From positions 2,356,001 through 2,420,000 of the forward strand of contig NW_008805064.1 of NCBI RefSeq assembly GCF_000004825.1: DNA of 64,000 nt. Reading direction: 5' to 3'. The position numbers were made by a program, and so were the translations under genes. Positions 22,736 to 32,878 of this stretch are shown here, in pieces (positions within the stretch are counted from its first letter, which is position 1; each line of letters begins with the position of its first letter). Source of the DNA: Heterostelium album PN500. Its lineage: Eukaryota; Evosea; Eumycetozoa; Acytosteliales; Acytosteliaceae. The notes beneath the pieces are model-generated. The model worked only from the letters and a program-made list of their open reading frames with translations, had not been told where the DNA came from and did not search any database.

Positions 22736-25700
22736 ATGATAAAGATTCTGATATTTATAATTTTATCTCTATTTTATCTATTTGGTACAAATGCTCAACA
22801 AATAGAAGCACAACAATGTATGTTTATGACACTAACAAACAATGAACTAAGAAAAGAGATTTATTAATTAATAATTTGATCTATTAGTGAATTCTCTAAG
22901 ATGGTTAATTAGATTCTATCAATCGGACTGGTCATTGACAGAGACTGATTGTTTGAAGATTATACCTCCAAACAATGCAGGAAGCATTATTTGTGGTGTT
23001 AACGGAACAGAGCAATATATTTCATCCATGTAATATTAAAATATTTCTGAATTATTGAGAATGGATTATTAAAATTTAGATTCAATATTTTTAGTCATAT
23101 AGGACCTATTTACAAAACGGATAGCGGAGATCCAGTCAATTTTGATTTGTATTTCCCTAGTTTGAATTCATTAACTATTTCCACAGGTACTGGAGGATTC
23201 ACAAATAGAAATAACAACACAAGTATTCTTGATCTATTGGATAATCCAAATCAAAAAGTATTAGAAAGGATCGAGTATGTTTTTATTTATAAATGCTGAA
23301 GAAACAAAATGAATTAGTTTCTAACATACCATATTTTAGTATATCAAATTATATTGGTGAGATTTCACCCCAATTTCCTAGATACTTAAAACTATCAAAT
23401 TTGTAAGTTCTCTAAAATTGTTTTTTTAAAGTAAAAAAATAATATTTAACCTGTACAATAGAAATCTTGGAGATTTCAACATTCCAACAGCCCCCATGTT
23501 CATTTTAAATAGTGCTTTCACTGTTGTTATCAATTTCTCGAATGGACCATGCGAACTATTTGTTTCTCAAGCAGTTCATGATCAAGTCGCATTAATGTAT
23601 GTTGATTTTTTTTCTCTGTCTACTATTTAGTATTAATATTTCATTTAGTACTACTTCATGTCATATTTTACCAGAAAATGGAGATACTTTTACTTTTAAT
23701 TCTGCCCAATTTCCAAAATTAAATAGTTTGTAAGTATATCTCAAGCTTTTTTGCTTTTATTTTATTTACTTTTTCTAAAACAAAAATGTATAGACAATTC
23801 AATGAAAACAAATCAGTAAAAAGAATTAAATATGTTTTAAATATTATTATTGGATATATGTAGGTATTTAAGGAAATATTAAAAAAAACTTTTTTTTTAT
23901 AATTTTAACATTCCAAAAATAGAAATGCAGACGGTGGACCAAACAAGAATATGATTTTAGACTTTCAAAATGTTTCTAAATTAAGATTTGTGTAAGAATT
24001 TTAATATTTATCTAATATATATACATATTAACTATTTTTTATAGAACATTATGTCGTATTTATAGTTATACCCCAATGGACCTTACAAATCTACCTAATC
24101 TTGGTTTTGTGTAAGCATTTATTATTCCAAAAGTTACAAACCTTATAATTAATTGAATCTTAGGTATTTACAAGAAGTAGATATTCCAACCAATATGATA
24201 CCAGTGTTAACACTTAGTATCACGAATACTCCTAACTATAATTCCTTTCCTCCTGCGAAATGGTTAGTTTCTGATCAATTCAGTGAGAATTTAAATATTG
24301 AATTTGTACTAAGTGGCAATGGTCTACAAGGACAAATACCCGATTATCCAAATCTTTGGTTAGACAAAGTAGACATGAGTAACAATCCTGACTTATCTGG
24401 AAGTATCCCAAATTCATTTTGCAGTGCCAATCAAATTTCATTCTTGAATACCACTATTACAAAGCTTCCTGATTGCCTTAAGTGTTTAAATGGAAATTAT
24501 TCCTTTACTAATAATATAAAGCTACCTTCTTCTGTAGAGATTGAACCAAATTTTGAATGTAGTAAGTAGTTATTTTATGAATCTTTATCTCTCAATTATA
24601 TTGACAATATATCTTTAAGATCCTAAATTGGATAATAATAACTTTATTATGACTGCAAGTAATACAAGCATATACATCACAGGTGTTAATCTCGGATATT
24701 TTGTTGCAAACGATGTATCACCTAAAATCAATTTTAAGATGATTAGGGCAAATACAGTATTTAAATATACTCCACTATCATCCAATGGATCTACTACATT
24801 AGTTTTTTCAGCATTTAGGAACATTAGTTTTCCAATTTCATGGGTTTCCGACAGTATGTATTAATTTGAGATTCGTTTAATATTTATTACTAATATTTTA
24901 TATTTCAAAGAAACCGTTGTCGAAAGTGCTGAAGTTACTAAATATAATCTAACTCATTTAGAATTATATATTGGAGGTCAATTCAATCAAAATGCACTTT
25001 TTTCTATCGTGGATAGCACTGATCAAAATTGTATTATTAATATCTTTGGTCCAAACATAATTAGATGTGTTCTCACTTTAAGTTCTCCCTTACGAACAAA
25101 TAACATTTTTATTACTTTAATTTCACCATATTTAAGATTTGATCGTATTTTGCCTGTTAAAAGTAAATATATAAATCAATATCTATAATTTTTTTAATTT
25201 TTCTTTATAACTAATAATCTTTATAAAGCCTATCCTGTGGTCTCTTCTTATAGTGAAATAAATACAAATGGTGGATATTTATTGGTCAATGGTTATTTTG
25301 GCCTCTCTCCTGCCAATTCAAAACTGGTGATTTCTGGACAAGAATGTACAAATATTAATATCACTTCTTCATTTTGGGAGTGCAATACTGGTCAACTCTC
25401 ACAAGGTCTATCAAATGTTACAATTCAAATTAGTAATTTTAGTTTTCCAATGCCTCAAATCTTTGTTAACCCCTTTAACCGACCAATTCAATGTGGATTG
25501 GGTGACAGATGTAGTGGAAATGGTCAATGTGTAAATGGAAAATGTATTTGTAATATTGGATTCTTTGGATATTATTGTGAATCAAGTAAGTACCAGATCA
25601 TCGCTTCATTTACACTTTGGAGATGATATTAATTTTATTTTTTTCTATTTCTTAAAAAGGGTTATATGAGGGAGGTGTGATTAATCCGAACAGTACTGCA

Positions 25701-26492
25701 CCTGTTACCTCTATCACTGCCAATGGATATGACTTTAGTTTCAATATGGTTGGAATTCAAGAAGTAGATGATTTAGGTAGTGTCGTGAAGGAATTAATTA
25801 CATCGAAATGGAATTTTACCTCATACATTTTCAATGACACTCAATATTTGAATTATACAATCACTACATCAGATAACATCAATATTCTGGCACTGATTCA
25901 ACATTCAAACATTTCAAGAGTTTTGTCATTTGCAAATCAAACGTTTACACTACCACCTGGCGCACTCAAACTATCAGTCGATATCAATAATTGGAACTAC
26001 TATAACAATATTAACAAGTTAAGAGTTGTATTCAGTACAAAACTAGAAGAGCAAGATTTTATTGAATGTGAAGAAATAGATCCAATCAATTACTCTCAAT
26101 TGGACAACTCAATTAACTATCTAAAAATCATTAAAAATGGATTGTCATTCTATGGTAAATTTATGCCAGTATCGATCTCCGATGGACGTCCAACATACTC
26201 AAAGAATGAAATTTTAAACAAAACCGATTCTGGATTGGTCAATATTGGAATTAACTTGCCACAGTGTATTCAATGTAGTATAGATCCTGATTTTTCTCTA
26301 CTCATCCAAGACAAGGGTGACAGTTGTAACAAGAAAACAAAAACCTGGGTCATAGCTGTGGCTACTGTTGCATCGGTCATTGGTGTAGCATTATTATTCA
26401 TTGCTGGATTTTATATTAGAAAATACAGAAGAAATATCAAACTTAAAGTACAAATAGCCATGGAGAAACTCGGTGGAGAAACAAAAAAATAA
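22736..26492 (+). CDS. Type-I membrane protein with LRR-like repeats, TIG domains and EGF-like domain
   Basis: Cell-surface protein of a dictyostelid adhesion/receptor type. About 14 exons; main ones start near 22736, 22888, 23095, 23340, 23462, 23650, 23794, 23922, 24045, 24164, 24621, 24911, 25229 and 25661. The signal peptide is MIKILIFIILSLFYLFGTNA. The first half is irregular leucine-rich repeats (NLWLDKVDMSNNPDLSGSIP near the end). Two to three IPT/TIG-like beta-sandwich modules follow, then one EGF-like domain (CGLGDRCSGNGQCVNGKCIC), another Asn-rich ectodomain, and one transmembrane helix (VIAVATVASVIGVALLFIAG). The cytosolic tail is short and basic (RKYRRNIKLK) with no recognised signalling motif. 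LRR-half introns are phase 2 and TIG-half introns phase 1. It is convergent with the secreted repeat gene, about 50 bp away. Ligand unknown. Confidence 0.85.
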
Positions 26493-26541
26493 ATAGAATC
26501 TAAATCTTGTTAATTAATTATTTATTTATGTTATTATTGTT

Positions 26542-29500
26542 TTATTTTTTCGATATTGGAGCTAAACCAATATTAACATTTAATCTGTAATCATCTGGTT
26601 TAGCTGTAATACATTTACTTCCAGTTTCACCAAGATCGTTGAATGGTCCATGGACGGCAAATTTGTATTTATCTGGGTGACTGAGTGTTGCATTGATACA
26701 AACTTCTTCAGATGGAGGAATCGACCAACTCCATGCTATTGGTGTACCAACTTCGACTGAATACTCCACGGAATCGGGTATTACAGTGGCAATATTAGTT
26801 CCGTTTTTAAAGGTAATGTCTATCTTTGAGATTTCATGTTTAATTGGTTTTTCTGTAGATTGCCTCAATCCATCATTGTTTAGATCTTCGTAAATCATTC
26901 CTTCGAGCAAAATATGTGATCCTGTAGTGTTTGCATAGAAATCTGGTCCGATATCCAAAGAGTCTGGGTTGGAAGATGATGATTCATCGACCAAAGGGAA
27001 GAATCCAGCGTTGATTATTAGAGTGAATGTTGTATTATTTAGATCGAAGCAACTGTCTCCATGTTCATCTATCGAATTATCATAGATAGTGGCATTTGGA
27101 TAAGAATGATCTTTTGGTTTATCATAGTGAATACAATATCTTCCTTCGGATAGTCCATCTACGATTGAGACACTGTTGTCACTTGAATTCCATTTACGAA
27201 TTGGGGAAACTGGTCCTTTGGTCTCTAGATATAATATTCCAGAAACTCCATCCAATAGCGGTTCCTCAAAGAGAGTTCCATCATAATTTTCATCTGACCA
27301 TACATATGATTGAATTCCAAGTCCATTCAGGAATCCGGCAGTAAATTTAGTTTGATCTTGATCAAAGTTGAAACAACCCACTCCATCTTTGTCGATAACG
27401 CTAAAGCCTTGTTCGGTTGGAATATAGTTTTTGGATGGATCAACTATTTTAACACAGTATTGACCTTTTTGAAGTGAAACTGAATAAGTCTCCTCCTTGG
27501 AGGTCCATGAAAGGAATGGTTTTGCAGAATCAATATTTCCCAAGTCTGAACCATTGTATAATCCAATATTTAGTCCACTTATATACTCAGGTTGGTTGTC
27601 GTAAGGTTCACCAGCTCTAAATGTATCCTTCCAGGTAACGAATTCCAGAAGGTATTTGGATCCCGGTTCACTAGGATTAGAGCCTGGATTTTGAGAACCA
27701 TTGCCACTTGTTGTTGTTGATCCAGTACCAGAACCATTGCCACTGGCCGTGGTAGATCCAGCACCAGAACCATTGGCACTGGTTGTTGATCCAGCACCAG
27801 AACCAGAACCATTGGCACTGGATGTTGTTGATCCAGCACCAGAATCATTACCACTTGATGTTGTTGATCCAGTACCAGAATCACTGCTACTTGATGTTGA
27901 TGATGCAGCACCAGAACCGTTGCCATTTGTTGTTGTCGATCCAACTCCAGAACCATTGCCACTTGTTGTTGTTGATCCAGCACCAGAATCACTGCCACTT
28001 GATGCTGTTGATCCAGTACCAGAGCCATTACCACTTGCTGTTGTTGATCCAACTCCAGAACCATTGCCACTTGTTGTTCCAACTCCAGAACCATTGGAAC
28101 TGGTATTCGGTCCAGTTCCAGGTTCATTTCTACTTGTAGAACCGTTAGCCGTTGTTGATGCAGCACCAGAACCATTGCCATTAGTTGTTGTTGATCCAAT
28201 ACCAGTGCCACTACTATTGTCAGTGGATCCAGCACCAGAATCATTAGTTGTTGTTGAATCGACTCCAGAACCATTGCCACTGGATGTAGAAGATCCAGAC
28301 TGATTACCGTTGGTTGTGGAACCATTTCCGGAACCACTACCATTTTCAGTTATCGATCCAGAACCATTACCACTGGCGGTAGTTGATCCGGCTACAGATC
28401 CACTACCATTAGCAGATGTTGTTCCAATACCAGAACTATTGCCACTTGTTGATCCAACTCCAGAACCATTGCTACTGGATGTTGTTGATCCAGTTCCGGA
28501 TGAACTGCCTGTATCTTGGTCTAAATCTGGAGAAGTATTTGAACTTGTTGTTGAACTAGTACTGGTACTAGCTACACTGGTTGTGGTCGAAGTTCCTGGT
28601 ACATTTGCTGTTGTTGATCCAGTACCAGAACCATTCGTTGTTGATCCAGCACCAGAACCATTGGAATTTGATGTAGTATTTCCAGACCCATTGCCACTAT
28701 CTATTGTTGATCCAGTACCAGAACCACTTGCTGTTGTTGATGCAGCACCAGAACCATTAGATGTAGTTCCGGTACCAGAACCATTGCCACTTGCTGTTGT
28801 TGATCCTATACCACTTGATGTTGTAGTTCCAGTACCAGAACCATTGCCACTTGCTGTTGTTGATGCAGCACCAGAACCATTAGATGTAGTTCCGGTACCA
28901 GAACCATTGCCACTTGAGGTTGTAGTTCCAGTACCAGAACCATTGCCACTTGATGTTGTAGTTCCAGTACCAGACCCATTGCCACTATCTATTGTTGATC
29001 CAGTACCAGAACCACTTGATGTTGTTGATGCAGCACCAGAACCATTAGATGTAGTTCCAGTACCAGAACCATTGCCACCTGCTGTTGTTGATCCTATACC
29101 ACTTGATGTTGTAGTTCCAGTACCAGAACCATTGACACTTGTTGTTGTTGATCCTATACCACTTGAAGTTGATCCAGTACCAGAGCCATTGCCACTTGAT
29201 GTTGTTGATCCAACTCCAGAACCGTTACCACTTGTTGTTGTTGATGCAGCACCACTGGTTGTTGTTGATCCAACTCCAGAATCATTACCATTTGTTGTTG
29301 ATGCAGCACCAGAACCATTACCACTTGTTGTTGTTGATCCAGAACTAGAACCATTACCACTGGTTGTTGTTGATTCAGCACCAGAACCATTGGCACTGGT
29401 TGCTGTTGATGCAGCACCACTGGTTGTTGTTGAGCCAACTCCAGAATCATTACCATTTGTTGTTGATTCAGCACCAGAACCATTACCACTGGTTGTTGTT

Positions 29501-30522
29501 GATCCAACACCAGAATCATTACCACTGGTTGTTGTTGATCCAGCACCAGAACCATTATTTGTTGTTGTTGATGAAGTACCAGAACCATTACCACTGGTTG
29601 TTGTTGATCCAGCACCAGAACCATTTCCATTTGCAGTTGTTGATCCGGTACTAAAACCAGATCCACTAGCACTCAATGTTCCACCTGGTATATCAATAAT
29701 TCCAGTTGTACTTTGTATTGGTGTAGGAGTAAGAGTAGGGGTAGGAGTGGAATCTGAACAGTTTCCAATTGAAATCAATGCATAGTATAAAAAGTTGAGT
29801 TTACAACTGGGACATTTGCAAGCATCTGTTACATGCAACTGTATAGCAGAGATAGGTGTAGATGGGTGTAAAATAACAAAACTATTTAGAGATTTACTAT
29901 CAGTATTATCGCAACAATTGGCTGGATTGATAGCACCACCCGTAGAGTTTCGTATTTCACCTTGACCAACATACTCCCAGGTTGATGAACTTAAATTGTG
30001 GTTGTTTGCATCCAATGCATTGATTTGAACGGCAGCATTTCCAACGAAAATAACCATAAGAAAGTCCTGGTAGGAATGTTCAAAAGTGATGTTGATATTG
30101 GAATAGTTGCCACAAAAGTGGTGGCTGAGCAATTGGATGTCCTGAAGACCGGTTATGTTCTTGTACATCGGATTGTCGATTAATGATAGCGGGTAGGTCA
30201 GTCCTGAGAGTAGAGGATTCTCAGATCCATTCACTTTTATACTGATGGCTGGAGCCATTGGATTTATTGTACTTTGAGCCCATGGGAGGTAGTACACTCC
30301 ATGGAGTGGACTGAAAAAAGGCTGTACCAAAGAGACATTCAAATAGGTCATCTGATTTTTACATCGACAGTAAATCGGCACTTGAATTAATCCATCTTTC
30401 ATGACACCGGTGATCTGTGAAGTTATCTTTGGAGAAACATTCTCTGCATTTGTCAGGCAATTGAGCAGAAATATTATTTGGATTAATCCAACCACCAAAT
30501 ACTTTTTAGGAAAATAACCCAT
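26542..30522 (-). CDS. Secreted Ser/Thr/Gly-rich repeat protein with SdrD_B-like domains
   Basis: Intronless gene for 1,326 residues. A signal peptide (VVGLIQIIFLLNCLTNA) is followed by an N-terminal Cys-containing domain (about 30-265) with N-glycosylation sites, a short Thr-Pro stretch, then some 680 residues of imperfect repeats built from GSG, STTTSGN and NGSGAGSTT units (period mostly 12 residues, 36 bp). The last 370 residues hold three SdrD_B/Cna-B-like beta-sandwich modules; two keep the hallmark Asp/Asn loop (YVWSDENYDGTLFEEPLLDG and GMIYEDLNNDGLRQSTEKPI). No transmembrane helix or GPI signal ends the chain, so secretion into extracellular matrix, slime or spore coat is inferred. The Ser/Thr tract is a likely target for O-linked sugars. 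It resembles colossin-type dictyostelid proteins in combining SdrD-like modules with low complexity. Exact function unknown. Confidence 0.85.
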   Translation of the reverse strand: MGYFPKKYLVVGLIQIIFLLNCLTNAENVSPKITSQITGVMKDGLIQVPIYCRCKNQMTYLNVSLVQPFFSPLHGVYYLPWAQSTINPMAPAISIKVNGSENPLLSGLTYPLSLIDNPMYKNITGLQDIQLLSHHFCGNYSNINITFEHSYQDFLMVIFVGNAAVQINALDANNHNLSSSTWEYVGQGEIRNSTGGAINPANCCDNTDSKSLNSFVILHPSTPISAIQLHVTDACKCPSCKLNFLYYALISIGNCSDSTPTPTLTPTPIQSTTGIIDIPGGTLSASGSGFSTGSTTANGNGSGAGSTTTSGNGSGTSSTTTNNGSGAGSTTTSGNDSGVGSTTTSGNGSGAESTTNGNDSGVGSTTTSGAASTATSANGSGAESTTTSGNGSSSGSTTTSGNGSGAASTTNGNDSGVGSTTTSGAASTTTSGNGSGVGSTTSSGNGSGTGSTSSGIGSTTTSVNGSGTGTTTSSGIGSTTAGGNGSGTGTTSNGSGAASTTSSGSGTGSTIDSGNGSGTGTTTSSGNGSGTGTTTSSGNGSGTGTTSNGSGAASTTASGNGSGTGTTTSSGIGSTTASGNGSGTGTTSNGSGAASTTASGSGTGSTIDSGNGSGNTTSNSNGSGAGSTTNGSGTGSTTANVPGTSTTTSVASTSTSSTTSSNTSPDLDQDTGSSSGTGSTTSSSNGSGVGSTSGNSSGIGTTSANGSGSVAGSTTASGNGSGSITENGSGSGNGSTTNGNQSGSSTSSGNGSGVDSTTTNDSGAGSTDNSSGTGIGSTTTNGNGSGAASTTANGSTSRNEPGTGPNTSSNGSGVGTTSGNGSGVGSTTASGNGSGTGSTASSGSDSGAGSTTTSGNGSGVGSTTTNGNGSGAASSTSSSSDSGTGSTTSSGNDSGAGSTTSSANGSGSGAGSTTSANGSGAGSTTASGNGSGTGSTTTSGNGSQNPGSNPSEPGSKYLLEFVTWKDTFRAGEPYDNQPEYISGLNIGLYNGSDLGNIDSAKPFLSWTSKEETYSVSLQKGQYCVKIVDPSKNYIPTEQGFSVIDKDGVGCFNFDQDQTKFTAGFLNGLGIQSYVWSDENYDGTLFEEPLLDGVSGILYLETKGPVSPIRKWNSSDNSVSIVDGLSEGRYCIHYDKPKDHSYPNATIYDNSIDEHGDSCFDLNNTTFTLIINAGFFPLVDESSSSNPDSLDIGPDFYANTTGSHILLEGMIYEDLNNDGLRQSTEKPIKHEISKIDITFKNGTNIATVIPDSVEYSVEVGTPIAWSWSIPPSEEVCINATLSHPDKYKFAVHGPFNDLGETGSKCITAKPDDYRLNVNIGLAPISKK
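27695..29695. repeat. 36-bp-type coding minisatellite
   Basis: Tandem imperfect repeats of about 36 bp (plus shortened and lengthened variants) coding the Gly-Ser-Thr-Asn tract of the secreted protein. Unit edges drift, and third-position changes show that copies are of different ages. The repeats keep the + strand open in two further frames, which accounts for long antisense ORFs rich in Pro-Glu-Pro-Leu and in Leu/Gln/His. Confidence 0.85.
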
Positions 30523-31326
30523 ATTTTTGAATCAAAAAAGAGTAAATCTAATATATTTGAAAATACAGATACAATGTAAGTCATGATTTGTGATCTTTCT
30601 TGTTCATTCGAATGATATCATCTTTTAAATACCTTTTTTGTTGTTTTTTTTCTTTATTTTTAATTTAAATGTTTGATTAGTGTTTATTTGTTGACACCAA
30701 TGATTATCAAATTATTATTGAATATTGAAATGATAGTATTCTTATATATAGTTACTAGAAATAATATCAAAACATATATATAAATGTATAGTATTAAATA
30801 AATATAAAAATATATAATCATTTACACTTATTTTAAAATACAACCAAAAACAACAACATCAGGTTCATACCTTGCAAGGTTGTTGTTCTGTTCTTTCTGT
30901 GCTATCAATATTTTGACTTTATCGACTCCTTCTACACTTAAGTGAGTTGTATAAAAAATATACTATGCTCATTGTACGCTTCTTCTTTACATCTTTGCAT
31001 ATATAATATTATTACTGAATAACTTCATCAAATCACCACTCTTATTTTTTGTCAATGAAAGTGGTCAAAGTGATTATAATTACTTATTGTTGTGTGTGTT
31101 TGTGAAGTAACCAACTACAACACTAACATACAATTTTTTTTATTTGACCACCACTTTATAACAACTCACTTTTAAACAAAAAAAAAAAAACAAAACATGA
31201 TTATTACAATTATAATTAATTTTAAAAAAAGAATGAATGAATTGAATTTCTTTATTAATAAGTATTTATACGCATAAATCTAAAAGAGGTATCAATCGAA
31301 TTGTTGTTTTGTTTTTTCTTTTTAAT
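30523..31326. other. Spacer between secreted repeat gene and IDH
   Basis: About 800 bp holding the secreted-gene promoter and the IDH 3' UTR (both minus strand). A loose inverted repeat, AAAGTGGTCAAA near 31056-31070 and TTTGACCACCACTTT near 31142-31156, is visible. There are poly-A/T runs and no ORF of interest. Confidence 0.6.
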
Positions 31327-32878
31327 TTAAAGTGATTTTCTTAAAGTCTCTGCAACCTTGTCGATAAAGTCACCGGTGTTGAGATAGTGCTCTCTCTTGA
31401 GATCCTTCTCTTCGTAGATGCAAAGTGCCAAATCCTTGGTCATGTGACCGTTCTCGATGGTGGTGATGCATGCCTTCTCCAACTTGTTGACAAAGTTCAT
31501 GAGGTCGGCGTTGTTGTCGATCTTGGCTCTGTGTGACAAACCTCTGGTCCAAGCGAAAATACTGGCAACAGAGTTGGTACTGGTTTCCTTACCGGCTTGG
31601 TGTTGACGGAAGTGACGAGTGACGGTACCGTGTGCTGCTTCTGCCTCGACGATGTTATCGTTCGGTGCGGAGAGCACGGAAGTCATGAGACCGAGCGAAC
31701 CGTAACCTTGTGCAACGACATCGGATTGGACGTCACCGTCGTAGTTCTTGCATGCCCAGACGTATCCACCGTTCGACTTGATGGCAAAGGCAACCATGTC
31801 GTCGATCAAACGGTGCTCGTACCAGATACCGGCAGCTTCGTACTGCTTGCGGTACTTTGACTGGTAGATATCCTCAAAGATATCTTTGAAACGACCGTCA
31901 TACTTCTTCAAGATGGTGTTCTTGGTGGACAAGTACAATGGGTACTTACGCTCCAATGCGTAGGCGAAACAAGAGTGTGCAAACTCGGTGATCGATTCGT
32001 CGGTGTTGTACATACCCATAGCGACACCGCTGCTCTTAAAGTCGTAGACGGTACGTGACACTGGCTTACCGTTCTTTGGAGTGACGATCATCTCCAACTT
32101 GCATGGACCATCGACCAAGAAATCGGTGGCTCTGTATTGATCACCAAAGGCGTGTCTACCGATTACGATTGGCTTTGTCCATCTTGGAACCAATCTTGGG
32201 ATATTCTTGATGACGATTGGTTCTCTGAAAACGGTACCTCCCAAAATATTACGAATAGTACCATTTGGTGATTTCCACATTTCCTTCAAATGGAATTCTA
32301 AATTATATTAATTATTAGTTAGTTAAGGAGAATTGATATGTGAATGTTTGTTTTACCTTTGACACGAGCTTCGTCTGGTGTGATTGTGGCACACTTGATA
32401 CCGACTTTTGCTTCCTTGATGGCCATGGCAGCATCAATGGTAACTTGATCGTTGGTGGCATCACGGTGTGGTAATCCAAGATCAAAGTAAAGTGGCTTGA
32501 AATCCAAGAATGGGAAGACCAACTAATCATCGAATCAGTCGATCAATGTTAGTTATTATAATATTACAAAGCTAAGCAATAATAAATGACTTACCTTTGA
32601 CTTGATCATCTCCCAGATGATACGGGTCATTTCATCACCATCCATTTCAACTACTGGTCCGGTAACCTTAATCTTGTGGACTGACGTATTATTATTAAAT
32701 GTTAGTTATTTATTAATATTCAAATGCTTATAGTCATATGCATTTGTTAATTAATATTCAATGATATATATCATTTCTTACAGTTTCTCATTTGAGAGTA
32801 ATTTCCAAAGAGAGCAGATTTATTCATAATACCATAGTTTAAGGTATTATTTGATTTCTTTAAGAGTCCAGTGAACAT
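31327..32878 (-). CDS. NADP-dependent isocitrate dehydrogenase, probably mitochondrial
   Basis: Oxidatively decarboxylates isocitrate to 2-oxoglutarate, making NADPH. Exons 32878-32782, 32680-32595, 32522-32357 and 32297-31327 join to 439 residues, the size of the dimeric eukaryotic NADP-IDH. Motifs: [20 protein letters not shown] at the start of the mature chain, [20 protein letters not shown], and the metal/isocitrate signature [20 protein letters not shown], with [20 protein letters not shown] near the C-terminus. The 32-residue leader [20 protein letters not shown], with basic, hydroxylated and no acidic residues, suggests mitochondrial import, so it is likely the mitochondrial rather than the cytosolic isozyme. 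Strong codon bias in the last exon fits high expression. Confidence 0.95.

Noticed and set aside
27695-29695. Regular repeats that superficially resemble a CRISPR array
   Set aside because: Units are directly tandem without unique spacers, encode an in-frame protein, and the genome is eukaryotic.
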